From contig CALZFC010000056.1 of the NCBI GenBank assembly GCA_945643635.1, positions 1,101,001-1,165,000 on the forward strand: a stretch of DNA of 64,000 bases. Direction: 5' to 3'. This document shows, piece after piece, positions 30,527 to 43,175 of this stretch. Under the pieces are notes generated by a model. That model was not told the origin of the DNA, ran no database searches, and saw nothing but the letters and a program-made list of their open reading frames with translations. This DNA is from Allodiplogaster sudhausi. Its lineage: Eukaryota > Nematoda > Chromadorea > Rhabditida > Diplogasteridae. Both the position numbers and the translations under genes were made by a program. How positions within the stretch are numbered: the stretch's first letter is position 1; every line of letters starts with the position of its first letter.

Positions 30527-31347
30527 AGAAAGAGCGAGAGAGAATTGAGAGCGAGAGAGCGAGAGAGAAACTGAGCGCGAGAGAATGAGAGAGAATGAAA
30601 GAGTACGAGAGAGGGAGGGACAGAGAGAAAGAGAGAGAGAGAGAGAGACAGAGAGAGAGACAGAGAGAGAACTGAGAGCGAGAAAATGAGAGAAAAACTG
30701 AGAGCGAGAGAATTGAGAGCGAGAGTGAGAGAGAAAGAGGGAGAAAAATAGAGGGGCGAAGGAGTACGAGAGAGAGAGAGAGAAAGGGACAGATAGAGAG
30801 AGAGGGAGAGAAAGAGAGAGAGAGGAAGAGAAAGAGAGAGAGAACGAGTGAGAAGTTGAGAGAGATAGAGAGAGAGAACGAGATTGAGAGGGAGAAAGAC
30901 AGGGGCAGAAAGATAGACGGGGAGAGAGAGACATTGAGGTGTAGGAAGAGGGAGAGGGGAAGAAAGAAAAAAGAAAGAAAGAGAGAGAGAGAGGGAGGGA
31001 GAGAGAGAGAGGGAGAGAGAGAGAGGGAGAGAGAGAGAGATAGAGGGGCAGAAAGAAAACTAGAGGCAACATATTTTATGACAAGATCATAAATATGGTA
31101 TATTCAGAATATGTGACTTCAATATAGACGACGTTCAAAGGTGCTTTGAAATACCTTGAGCACTGAAGACCATATGAACGCCCTGAGGGGCGATTTGACT
31201 GGCACTCGACCCGATGAAGTCAACTACGTGCTCAACACGGGCCTCGTAGGGAAGTCCGCGAAGGCGGATGCAATCTCTTCTACCGGCCACGCCCCCTACG
31301 CCCTCTCCGCAACGCTTCACCACCTAACGAATGTTCATTTCATTCAA

Positions 31348-31378
<31 letters not shown>

Positions 31379-31855
31379 GCTCTTGTCCCTTTCTCCTTCT
31401 CTTCTCTTCTTCTCTACCACTTGCCTGCTGCACTTCAGCCTGGGATGATCTGAACAGTTCAACATATCGGCTGCCAATTGAGTCTCTGTGGCGGGAGAGT
31501 GCTCGCTGGCCAACGGCCTCCTCTTCGAAGAGAACAAACGCATCTCCTACAGACTAACAATTTCATTCAAGGCAGCCGAGAGAGTGAGAGAAAGAGAGGG
31601 AGAAAGAGAGAGAGAGAGAGAGAGAGAGATAGTGAGAGAAAAATATATAGAGAAAGCGAGAGTGAGAAAAGGAGAAACAGATATAGAAAAGAATACTAGC
31701 CAGAAGGTCGTCCATCTGGCTTTGTAACGAACAGGACTCCACCATCGTCCATTACTTTGCAGTCGACTTCCATGAAGAATGCTCGCTGTAAGTGAACGAG
31801 TGTGATGGAGAGAATTTGAGAGAGAGAGAATGAGAGAGAACGAGAGAGAGAAAGA

Positions 31856-31895
<40 letters not shown>

Positions 31896-32014
31896 AAGAG
31901 AACGAGAAAGAAATTGGGTGAGAGAGAATGAGATAGAACGAGAGAGAGAGAGAGAGAACGGGAAAGAAATTGAGAGAGAGAAATAGAATGAGTGAGAGCG
32001 AACGAGAAAGAGAG

Positions 32015-32063
<49 letters not shown>

Positions 32064-32150
32064 GAGCGAGTAGGGGAAAGAGACAGCGAGAGAGACAGAG
32101 ATGGGGAGAGAGTGGGAGCGAGTAAGGGAAAGAGAGACAGCGAGAGAGTA

Positions 32151-32202
<52 letters not shown>

Positions 32203-33264
32203 GGGGAATGGACAAATAGAGAGAAAATAATGGAAAAATGGCAATCAAAAACGCATGTAATGTACAAATGCTCGCATGCCTGAATCGTGATCAACACGAA
32301 AACAGCTAAAATATGGAAATGAATGTGATACCCGGCCGCATTGGTGTTCACATTTCTACACTTTACCTCCTTCTCTATCTCTCTTCTCTCTTCTATCTTC
32401 AGCTGAGTGTTTCAGTTATTTCTGCTTCATATATTAGAATGTTTAGCTGACAGCGAGTTGCCGCTCTGATAGTGACTGGATTGTCGCTTCTTGATTAACT
32501 GGTAGAACGGGATGGGAAGAGAGGCAGTGAATGAAATGAAAGACATAGAGAGCACGCAAATACTGGAGAAATAAGCGACTGTCGAATCTGTTAATGCCAG
32601 CCTCTTTTTAGGCGTTTCTTTCTCTCTGCTCTTTTACTTCTCTTCCTCGGTTTTTTTCTATCGCTCACTCAACCCTTGTCTAGCGGTCAGAGTTCTATTT
32701 CTCTTCTCGTCCTCTCTCTCTCTCGCACTCTCTCTCTCTCCTCTCTCTCTCTCTCTTGCTCTCTCTCCTGTTCGCACTCTCCTTCTCCCTGTGAATTGTG
32801 GATATTCTACATGCCGCCCTAATCGCAAAGTTCGCCTTTTAGGCCAGCTCTCTCATGGTTGTATTGTCAGTCGGGATCGCTTCGGAGAGAAATAAAAGAG
32901 ATCGGAGTTAGATAATGGGCCGCCGGCTGAATACAGTGAGAGAGAGAGAGACGTGAGAGAGAGAGAGAGGGAGAGAGAGAGAGCGCGGAGGGGGGGGGTA
33001 GAGAAAGACGGAGATGGAAAGGTGGAGCAGGCTTTTCCACGTGGACAAGATGGCCCAAGCACCAGCACGATCCCCCTTTTCTAGCCCCTAATGAAGCAGA
33101 CCAGTTGAAGAGAAATGAAAAAGATGTTATCGGTGGAAGAAGGCAGAATCCCTAATGGAGAAGGAATATTGGACGGAATATCTCAATAGAGAGAAATAAA
33201 GAGTTAACGAAATTGAATAGGGAGAGTGCAAAGAGAGAGATAGAGAGAGAGAAGATAGATGAAG

Positions 33265-33309
<45 letters not shown>

Positions 33310-33641
33310 CTGGCTACGTCAGTAAACGACGCTTCTCGTAGCCTTCAAAGAATGAAAAACGAAGATTCAGATGTCACTGAAGTAACACAGAAGTATCACT
33401 AACGGCTCAGATAAAGGCAGGGCGAGAACTCGGAGAATACGAGGGCTGGTAGTGAAAGTAATAGATGTAGGGAATAGATGGCTAATGGCTATAAAGAGGT
33501 CAAGATATAACGCTAGTTAAAGAGACAAATCAGCAGAAACAGAGAGCGCAAGATCAAGAAGAGGGGGGGGAGAGAGCGAGAGAGAGACAGCGAGAGGGAA
33601 GGAGAGAGCGAGAGAGAGAGAGAGCGAAGGAGAGTGAGCGA

Positions 33642-33692
<51 letters not shown>

Positions 33693-34496
33693 AATCTGTT
33701 CGTCGGTGCAGTCGAAGGGCAGTCCTCTCATGCGGACAATCATGGCTGCGCCTCGAGAGACGAAGTCGACCGCTTCGGAAGATGAGCCTGGAAAGGGATG
33801 CATTTGCTCTGAAGATACAACTCTCAACGCTCCCCGTGGCAGGCGAGAGTCCCAGACAGTCAGAGAGGGGGAGACGGGACAGAGACGCAGAGTGGCTTGG
33901 ACACGTCGTCATCACAGCCTCATTCATATACGCTTGCGCCTCCTGCTTTCTCCCTCTTGGCGCAACCAAAATGAACGGTATCCCTTAATGCTTCCCCTCT
34001 CTCTCTGGATTTATTTATCTCTTGCTCTCTTTCTCTTAAACACTTTCTCTTTGTAGCTATCTATACCACTCTCCACTCTCTCATACTCTCTTTCTCTTCT
34101 TTCTTTCTTTCTACACAGAGGCATTCTGAATTAGTGAATAGCACAAATAGATACCAAAATAGAATAGAGCTGGAAGTAGTACTGCTGCCACCTACGCCTA
34201 TATCACAATAAAATATAAATGAAATTAATGAGATGCCTTTTTGTCTACCTACCTAGAAACCTCATTTTTCTATTGCTTGGCTGGGTAAGTGAAAGAGTCT
34301 AAAAAGTACAGAGGAATGGAGAACATGAAAATGCTTGAACTCGAAAATTGTGACAAGATATAATTACACGTAAAACGTCATTGCTCACACGATGTAAGAC
34401 ATCGCAAAAAAATCGCAACGAATGGTGATTTTAGAGATCTCAAGGTGTTGCAGCGCCGAAAGATAAGAAAGAGAATGTGAGAGGTATGGTGCAGAA

Positions 34497-34556
<60 letters not shown>

Positions 34557-35185
34557 ACTGGAAAGAGACATGGTGGAAAACAGGGAGCTTGCAAGCCTGT
34601 CATACACATAAAATAAAAAAAATAAAAGAATAATAATTAAACAGCCCATTATGATGAGAATTGAAGCAAAACTGACCAGCAGCGATTTGAAGGAAATCAT
34701 CCGGAGTGGCTCGGTATACCTCGATATACCTCAAGGAGGACAGAACGAGTGAGAGAAAGAAATGGGAAGAGGGAGTGAAAAGACAGGAAATAAAAAAAGA
34801 AAAGTAGAAAAGGAAAGAATGAAGAAAGGAAATGAGAGTGTAACCTATTGAGAAGGAAATGTCGATGTCTCCTAAGAGCGAGTGCTCTATGACTCGGCGT
34901 CTCAAACCGAACGAGTGCTTCTCCATTTCTTCTTCCTTCCGCTGACAGACACAGTGCGATTCCACCCCTTCACAACATATTCATTAAAACCAAAATAAAA
35001 ATAAGATTTTAGCCCCGGCATTAAAATTTGATCTTTATAAAAACGTTGAAAATTCCCGTCTTAATGTTGTTGCGACCCACTTTGCATGAATTATGGCTTT
35101 ACCATCACAAATGAGAGTTTCGAATCTCGATCGCTCCCTAGCTCCTTTTCTCCACCCATCAAATTTCTCCCCCTCTTTTCCTCCC

Positions 35186-35254
<69 letters not shown>

Positions 35255-35479
35255 GCATACACACAAACACAGACTATCTCTCATTTCGGTACTCCGTCTA
35301 CTTGCTCGCTGTCTCTCAAAGAGCTTCCTCCTGCCCTTTCCCCCGGTCAGCACGGGTCTTAGAGTGCAGGGACACTGTCTGTGTACCTAGACGAGAAAGA
35401 GAAAAGGAAAGGAAGAAAGAGGGCGAGACGAGAAGGTGAGCCAACTCGGGTCACAAGTAGCACCAATGACTACATTCTA

Positions 35480-35526
<47 letters not shown>

Positions 35527-35918
35527 AGAGAGAGAAAGAATGAGAGAGAGAAAGAGAGGGAGAGAAAGAGAGAGAATGCAAAAAGAACGGTGGAGCAAAG
35601 CTGGTACGAAGGGGCGGGAGGGGAGTGGAGTGGAAGTGTGACAAGTTTGTAAGAGAATTCCACGTACAAGAAAACATCACACTATCATTAATAGGGGAAA
35701 TCAATCCTTTGCCACTAACTTATGAGTCAATATTAGAATGAAGATTAGATGAGAAGGAGGAATAAACTTTATAATAAGATTGGCAGCCAAAGCAACGAAA
35801 GGAATTGAGAAAAAGAATGAATCTTAAAATATGAATGAAAAAAAATGAGAGGATATACATATCTACAGAGAAAGTTTAAGAGAGGAAGAAGGAAAGAGAG
35901 GTGAAGAGAGGGAGAGAG

Positions 35919-35991
<73 letters not shown>

Positions 35992-37395
35992 TAGCTACAC
36001 ATACATTATATTGTGTTGAAACCAAAAACTGAGAGATACTAACGGGGCGATGTTGAGACCAGCGAAGAACTGGGCGACGTGCTGATCAGTGGCCTGCCAG
36101 GGAAGGCCCCTGGCGCGAACTACGACATCATCCTCGATTCGAGCTGTTCTCTCGCTGAACACAACTCATGATGCTATGTGCTAATAGCATGCGCACTCAC
36201 ATCTAATCAAGCTATGTAAACCATTCTTCATAATGAAATTCCCGAGTGGTTACTGGCCACTTTTCTATCATAGTAGCAATCGAGTATTTTCAAGCTTGTT
36301 CACTCACCAAACAGCTGCGCCTACTCCGAGTCGAATTTGTTCCGTTGCTGCGTCCACGGTGTCTACAAATTATAATTTTAAAAAAATGAAAGGCTTCCTT
36401 GACAGCCTTCGCCACCCTTGGATTGACCCGTATGTATGTCGAGGTCTTACCCGTTCCCTTTCAATCATGTTGCTCTCTCTCTCGCTCTCTTTCCCTTTCT
36501 CTCTTTCTCTCTCTCTTCACACAGTCTGACCATCAAACTGAAAGATGCTTTAGTCGTCTCAACTTATTCTTCCCTCTCGGTTAACTAGTCTCTCCCCCAT
36601 TTTCTACTCTACTAGTGATGCTACAGCCACAATCTACCACAGTAATCGATGGTCAAAATTCGGTCAAGGAAGCACAAGGAGAAGGCAAAAGGAGAAGAAT
36701 TACAACTGGAAGGGTCACGGAGAACTGATCTGTCTTTCCAGTTTCAGCCCTTTCGGGTATGGAACGAGAAACCAAATGAAGAAGAAACCCACAACCCTCA
36801 ATTAATTTAGCGAGTCCATCAATGACTCGAAAGTCCCTCCCTCTGATGGATTGTTAAGAGAATCAAAGTAAAAAGGAAAGAAAGGACCTTGGTCAGCAGA
36901 AGCGATAATTTGGTCGAGAGTGGCAAGGAGAAGATTGTCATCGGAAGGGAAGGAGGACTCTGCTGCCACCCGGGAAGCATCCACGAAGGAGAGGAATGGA
37001 GGGCGGGGCTGGAAGCCCTCCCTGGAGGCAGCGGGGTGGATCAACTGTCGTAGATCGAGAGCAGAGCGGCAGACTAGCAGAGTGTCCTCCCCCAGGCAAG
37101 ACCCAATCTGGCACAGGGCAGTCTCCAGAGAGGAGTCAGACTCTTCCAAGTTCAGCCAATCAGACACTCCTTTTAGCCGCCAGCCAATTCTAGAACAGAG
37201 AAAGAGAGAGGGAGAGAGAGAGAAGAGAGAGACGAAAAGACAATGACAGAAAGAGACGGAGAGACAGAAAGACAATGAGAGAGAAAGAGAAGGAGACGGA
37301 AAAAGGTTTAAAAAAAACCTTGCGAGTTTGACTCCATGTTCGGTGCCTGAGGCGGCAGAGATAACGCAGAGCGGCACCACCGAGCGGCGTGTCAT
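29416..37395 (-). CDS. ESRP: ESRP/Fusilli-type epithelial splicing regulator
   Basis: ESRPs bind GU-rich RNA and control epithelial splicing. Fourteen exons join in phase to 600 codons plus stop: 37319-37395, 36888-37189, 36308-36362, 36044-36154, 34845-34967, 34677-34729, 33693-33808, 31701-31785, 31425-31546, 31155-31323, 30218-30333, 29938-30094, 29804-29878, 29416-29657. The N-terminal domain keeps the [14 protein letters not shown] block of ESRPs but is shorter than in vertebrates. RRM1 starts [15 protein letters not shown] and includes [13 protein letters not shown]2 starts [15 protein letters not shown] and includes [18 protein letters not shown]3 starts [15 protein letters not shown] and includes [15 protein letters not shown] Pro-rich linker (YPSPPVSPN) and a C-terminal RRM-like fold follow. 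Three introns have GC donors. Several introns are almost wholly CT (coding strand). Confidence 0.94.
30340..31060. repeat. 0.7-kb imperfect (GA)n tract in ESRP intron
   Basis: Almost pure purine on the plus strand, with GAGAGCGAGAGAATGAGAG-like higher-order units. It is CT in the ESRP transcript and fills most of the intron between 30333 and 31155. Confidence 0.9.
31800..32200. repeat. 0.4-kb imperfect (GA)n tract in ESRP intron
   Basis: Purine tract with repeated GAACGAGAAAGAAATTG units, lying just upstream (transcript sense) of the exon starting at 31785. Confidence 0.9.
33225..33690. repeat. (GA)n tracts in ESRP intron
   Basis: Runs at about 33225-33305 and 33560-33690. The second begins directly after the donor at 33692. 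Confidence 0.85.
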
Positions 37396-37822
37396 CGAAG
37401 AGATTAGAGGGAAGAGAGAAGAACGAACAGAGAGAGAGGGAGAGGAAGAGAGAGAGAGAAGTGATGGGAAGGTCTACGGCCGAGACCGTCGAGAGTCAAC
37501 TCGACCAAGAAAAGCAAGCGGGCGGCCGAGAGAGTGGACAGGCAAGGGGCGGAGACAACACTCGATATACAGTGAGGAGAGAGAGGAGAGGAGGGGACTC
37601 GCGCAGCAAGGGGGACACGTGTAGCGAGTAAAGGAAGGAAGAAATGATTGGAAGAGAGGGAGAGAAGAGAAGAAGAGGGAAAGACTAGGCGAAAGGGAGA
37701 GAGGAGAGAGGGAAAGACTAGGCAAGAGGGAGAGAGGAGAGAGGGAAAGACTAGGCGAGAGGGAGAGAGGAGAAGAAGAAGAGGGAAAGACTAGGTGAGG
37801 GAGAGAGCAGAAGAAGAGAGGA
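37396..37822. other. ESRP upstream region with a small purine minisatellite
   Basis: Lies between the ESRP start codon and the K2P stop codon on the same strand. At about 37675-37805 a 35-40-bp unit containing GGAAAGACTAGGCGAGAGGG occurs four times. The ESRP promoter should be here. Confidence 0.6.
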
Positions 37823-38435
37823 CTAGTCCTGAAGGGTGTTCGAGGTGGAATTGTTGGGGATCTCAGAGGAGTCGATGAATGGAATGGCGGAGAGATCGGC
37901 TGGCATGTACGCGAACCACGAGTCGCCGCCACTCTTCTCCCCCGCATTCCGACCACGCAAAGCACCCAGCAGAGTACGGGCATCGAACCCCCCTCCCAGG
38001 GCATGCAGACGGGCAATGCAAGACGAACCTGAGGGAGAGAGGAGAGGAGAGAGAGAGGAGAGGAGAGAGAGAATGGGAAACAGAGAGAGAGAGAGACAGA
38101 GAGCGAAAGAGGAGAGGAGCAAGAGAATGGGAGACAGAGAGAGAAAGGGGGAGAGAGAGACATAGAGAGAAAGAGGAGAGAAGCGAGAGAATGGGAAACA
38201 GAGAGAGAGAGAGAAACAGAGACAGAAAGAGGAGAGGAGCGAGAGAATAGGAGAAAGAGAGAGAAAGGGGGAGAGAGACATAGAGAGAAAGAGGAGAGAA
38301 GCGAGAGAATGGGAAACAGAGAGAGAGAGAGAAACAGAGAGAGAAAGAGGAGAGGAGCGAGAGAATGGGAGAAAGAGAGAGAAAGGTGGAGAGAGAGACA
38401 TAGAGAGAAAGATGAGAGAAGCGAGAGAATGGGAA

Positions 38436-38480
<45 letters not shown>

Positions 38481-39397
38481 AGGGAGAAAGCAGAAGAGAG
38501 GATTGAGAGAGGGATAGGAGAGAACAGCAAATTGTCCCAGTAATTTATAATAACAAGATGTGCCTGAAGCATAAAATGAAGACGAAAGTACCAAGGACGT
38601 CAACGGCTAGCGAGGTGAGGACGAGGCCGAGAAAGAGAAAGAGAATGGAGATCAGAAGATACTCCACTTCCCCCGCGGGGTACAAATCACCGAAGCCTAC
38701 TGTCAACTGAAAGAGAAGAGAAGAGATAGAATGGACTGGAATGAACTGACGAGTGAGATGAGACAGAAGTAGAAGGAGTCCAGGAAGGACCATGACTGCT
38801 CGTACTGGGTGAAGATCCCCGCAGCCACAGTCATATATCCGAACAGCAGAATCACCACTACCACCTTCCGAGAAGACGGAATCTGAATTACAAACACGAC
38901 TGCAAAAGGGGGAAGTACCACCACACCTCGCAGAAGTACGATGAGTCACGGAAGGGATTCCATTTGCTGACTATGGCTCGTTTCAAAACAATTGCTTCGT
39001 ATTTAGTTCAGTCAATTTAATGAAAATATATATATGTGTGAAGACAGGATTTTATATTTTTAAACATTTTCTTTCCGTCATTATTTCATTAGATAAATAG
39101 GCAGCATGGTAATTGTGAATTTAAAGTGGTAATGAAATGACTCGAAATAAAAGGTCCCTTTCCCATTATACACATGAATACTTGTGATTGCTCAATATCA
39201 TAGGAATACTTACATCATCTAGTGGATTCTCGCCAGTGCCGAGGCTGTCGGCGAGGAACTTCGCCAGATCCGCGATCGTCACAAGAGTTAACGGAATTCT
39301 ACAATCAAACTACTTTCAACCACCTTCTCTGTCTCTCCCCCTCTCTCTCTCCCTCTCCCTCTCTCCCTCCCTCTCTCTCTCTCCCTCTCTCTCTCCC

Positions 39398-39435
<38 letters not shown>

Positions 39436-39643
39436 CCTTTCATTCTTTCGCGAGTTTATGAGAGCCGTAAAACTTTGAATGACAATATTATTTGATGTTG
39501 TTTCGATCGGTAAGGAGATGGAAGGGATGAACTGACCCAAGAATAGCGTAGCACATGCAAAAGAGTTGGCCAATAGGAGAGATCGGAATCAGATGGCCGT
39601 AGCCTGAAAAGCAAGCAAGATTTAATATCTCGCTCGTTCGTTC

Positions 39644-39681
<38 letters not shown>

Positions 39682-40275
39682 CCTCTCCCTCTCCTCGTTC
39701 TACAAAGCCGGAGTTCCTGTTTGGAAAGCTGTTAAAAGAAAAGTAATACTAGTAAAAAGAAAAAAAATTAACCAATGGAAGTGAGGACGGTGGTGGTGAA
39801 GAAGAGAGCAGAGGGGAGATTCCATCGACTGTAGAAGTGAGAGTGCTCAGAGACGTCAGAGGGACGGAGACCGACCTCCCAAGCAGCGAAGAGAGCCTCT
39901 TCCAGTCGGGAGATACACGCCAGAGCGGTCTCCGTGTCGTTCGAGGCAAGCAGATCATCCTGTACAGTACAAACATGTCCTCCGTGTAGAATGCTCCGTA
40001 TAATATTCACTTGAATACGACGACATTTCCTACATGTAAATTAAACTTGCCAACAAGAAGAAAAGAATTACTACTTGAGCCTGGCGAATTCGTCTTGTGT
40101 GGTCGTCTCGGACTCTTCTCTCAAAAGGAGCTTCAATCGCAGTGAAGATCAGAGCACCAACAAAGAGATAGAGAAGAGTGGCGACGACCAAAGCGATGTG
40201 TGGAAGAACCATGCGCAGGCCCTCCCATACTGTTTCCATCTCAATAACACCTTTGAGATTCCTATCAAGAACCAT
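37823..40275 (-). CDS. KCNK: Two-pore-domain potassium channel (K2P/TWIK family)
   Basis: K2P channels set the background K+ conductance; two subunits form one pore. Seven exons join in phase to 330 codons plus stop: 40075-40275, 39773-39959, 39537-39603, 39214-39298, 38751-38882, 38592-38706, 37823-38028. Membrane helix M1 is [17 protein letters not shown], followed by the long extracellular cap. Pore 1 has the filter TSIGYG split by the intron at 39773/39603. M2 is [13 protein letters not shown]3 is [19 protein letters not shown]. Pore 2 is TVGFGD (exon 38592-38706), followed by M4. The C-terminal tail is Ser-rich and ends at 37823. Two donors read gtcagt. The start lies inside a 63-bp tandem duplication, so the first ~20 residues are uncertain. 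The subfamily was not resolved. Confidence 0.94.
38030..38500. repeat. Purine minisatellite in the last K2P intron
   Basis: Higher-order repeat of about 120 bp built from GAAGCGAGAGAATGGGAAAC and GAGAGACATAGAGAGAAAG blocks, about three to four copies, ending in a pure GA run and G9. It is CT on the coding strand and ends at the acceptor of the last exon. Confidence 0.85.
39330..39700. repeat. (CT)n tracts in two K2P introns
   Basis: Runs at about 39330-39440 and 39640-39700. These are purine on the coding strand, against the general bias. Confidence 0.85.
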
Positions 40276-40329
40276 GCGCAGGCCCTCCTATACTGTTTCC
40301 ATCTCAATTACACCTTTGACATTCCTATC
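40204..40329. repeat. 63-bp tandem duplication at the K2P start
   Basis: Two copies (40204-40266 and 40267-40329) differ at only a few positions. In the copy further upstream in the transcript the Trp codon TGG has become TAG, which closes the frame, so translation must start at or after 40275. Confidence 0.9.
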
Positions 40330-40645
40330 TCTCCAATCCTTGTGATCTCTTTTTACATTTTACTGAAAACGAATTCCACTATTTTCAGTATATTGTTAAT
40401 GGTTTGAAGGTGAAACGCTAAAGTGTCGAAGTGCATTTTTATCTCACAGAAAGCATGCTGCGGTGATAGGTGAATCCGGTGAAGCGAGCGATGGCCATGG
40501 CAAGAGCAGTTGGGTTGTGGTCGTGAAGGGATCCAGGGAGAAATGGAAGGAAGGGGGGAGGGGAAGGGGGAGGGGAAGGGAGAGTGCTCGAGGCTAACCA
40601 TGCGTACCGTCAAGCGCTTTTTAGTCATCGCCGGAGAATGCCGAG

Positions 40646-40703
<58 letters not shown>

Positions 40704-42059
40704 GAGAGCGAAAGAGAGAGAATTTGGGATGAAGATCGTTCGCCCTGCCGTCCAGATGCAATGGAGAGTAAAAGTCAAGCAAGTAGGTGTGTGTGGAGCG
40801 AAAAGAGGAGGTGGGGGGAGGGGGCGGGAAGAGGAGATGTATTGAGGTGGAAGGGTTAAAGGGAGGGTGGTAGTTGCCATGCTCAATTTAGCACAATTGA
40901 ATCCTTCGCCTATGAAAGCCTTCGCCCACCTTGTGAGTGCCGGTTAGAAGTCCAGAAGAATGAGTTGTAGACCGCTGCCAACGACGACGAGAAGCCGCCC
41001 TCAGCATCCCTCTGCTCGCGCACTCTTAGCTCTCTGCCAGGCAACGAACCACTCTATTCTTCTCTCTCTCTCTCTCTCTCTCTCTTTATTCCTCTCTCTC
41101 TCTCCCTCCCTCTCTTTATTCCTCTGTCTCTCTCTCTCTCTTTATTCCTCTGTCTCCCTCTCTCTCTTTATTCCTCTGTCTCTCACTCTCTTCCTATCTT
41201 TCTCGAGATGGCGAAGTGCTTTCTATCGTTGCTTTGGGAATCTAATAAAAAACAATGGGTGGGATGAGCTGGAAACCCGATATGTTGTTTCTACAAATGG
41301 AAAAGAATTGAACTGAAGCGTTCTTCTCGAAAAGCAGGGTTTTGCAGGCGCCTGCACTCTCAGAATGAGATCTTCACTCGGTTTCACTCCCAATGTTCCA
41401 TGCCCAATTCATCTTCAACTCTGTTCTTTCTCTTATTCTTCCCTTGGGTGAGTTGTCTCTTCTCTCTTCAGTTTGACACGACTGGCAGAGAATTCAAAGG
41501 CTGTCAAGAATGGATGAAGTGTCTCAGGAAGTCTCGAGTGGGCTGAAGTTCCATAGAAGAAGAAAAATGTCCATACCCTTTTGTCGTCAATTCTCTTCTG
41601 CTAAACTAGTTCCCAAATCTGTCTATTAAAATCGTACTTGCCGGAAAACAATGCCGCGCAGGGTGATTCTGAAATAAAATTTTACATCCAACATAGCTTC
41701 TTAGGAAAATGTTTTTCACTCATCTACATCTGAGCGCGTGAGTTTGAAGACCAGCTAGCTAGCTTAGTTTGAAGACCAGCTAGCTAGCTTAGTTTGTCTA
41801 CTCCTTCTGTGTATAATTGAAGACCAGCTAGCTAGCTTAGTTTGAAGACCAGCTAGCTAGCTTAGTTTGTCTACTCCTTCTGTGTATAATTAAGTCCCAA
41901 CATTAAACGACTAACAGTGAATCTTAAGACATGAGAAAGACTTTATTCAACTGTTGCGAAGTAGAGCACATTAGAGCAGTTCCATTAACCAATGAAGCAG
42001 TGAAAAGATTAAAAGATTAAAATGATGATAACCGAAGAAATAAATAAGAAGGCTTCGAC
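40276..42059. other. K2P upstream region; no gene seen
   Basis: Contains a GA tract (about 40640-40720), a CT tract (about 41060-41200, with TTTATTC interruptions) and a 73-bp tandem repeat (41746-41891). Open frames here are low complexity. The K2P promoter should be near 40.3-40.6 kb. Confidence 0.5.
41746..41891. repeat. 73-bp tandem repeat with internal 25-bp duplication
   Basis: Two 73-bp units, each beginning with two copies of GAAGACCAGCTAGCTAGCTT and ending TGTCTACTCCTTCTGTGTATA. Each short unit contains the self-complementary core AGCTAGCTAGCT. Confidence 0.9.
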
Positions 42060-43130
42060 TTAGATGACGAAGTCCACAGAGATGGGCCTGCCCTCGACGG
42101 AGGTGCCAGCCAGAGCGCCCCTCGCCCTCTCTGCCTCACTCATCTGGGAGAACCTGACTCTGGCCACTCCAGGAGTCAGCAACTCGCATGCCTCCACCTC
42201 CCCGAACCCCATCGCTCGGTCACGCACGATCTGCCACGTGTAGTCATGAGGAAGCTGAAAATATTCAATCTCAAGAATACACAAACACTATTTACTGTAG
42301 TAGAGGGGCAGAGAAAGATTATGATGGCCTGGCAATTCTCAGTAGCCTATCTCTGTAGTCTCCTTTTGTGATGACCATTCATGATATGCTCCCCCAATGA
42401 ATGACTGACATTCTTGATGAGAATAAGACGACTGGAGTACGCGGCAGTCTTGGGACGCGAATCAGAGTAGCCGGCTGAGTGGGCTCGGCCTTCGCTGTAT
42501 ACTCCGTAGCTGCCAAACTCCTCCTTCTTCACTGGTGGAAACATCGAATTGCCATTGAACGAGTCCGACAGTGCACCTCGGCCACCACCGAAAGAAGGTG
42601 GGACATCGCGAGAAGTGAAAGAAGGCGGAGCATCGCGAGTAGAGAAAGAGGGCGGGGCATCACGAGCAGAGAAAGAGGGCGGGGCATCACGGGAAGGGAA
42701 AGAGGGCGAGGCAGCAACGGGGGTGGGCGGAGCCGGATCGCGTCCACCGAAGGGAGGCAATTGATCTCGTGATGGAGACACGAAGGAGTCTGCGTGTCTA
42801 CCGTAATCACCACGAGAACCGCCAACGGAATAAGAAGAAGGGCCATAGGAAGGGGCAGAAGACGAAGAGAGCGGGTCAGGAGTCTTGAAGGAATCGAAAG
42901 AGGGACGAATGAAGGAATCACCACGAGAGAATGACTCGGACTTGACGAAGGGAGACGGGAAGGAAGATTGCATCATCGAGGCGGAAGATGCACCAACAGG
43001 AGAACTTGCAAAGTCAGCACGGAATGAAGACACTACCTAAGAAGGAGAAAGAAGGGATGAGGGAGAACAAGAGAGTGAAGGAGACAGAAGAAAAAAAGAG
43101 AGAGAGAAGGGATGAGGGAGAAGGAGAGGG

Positions 43131-43175
<45 letters not shown>

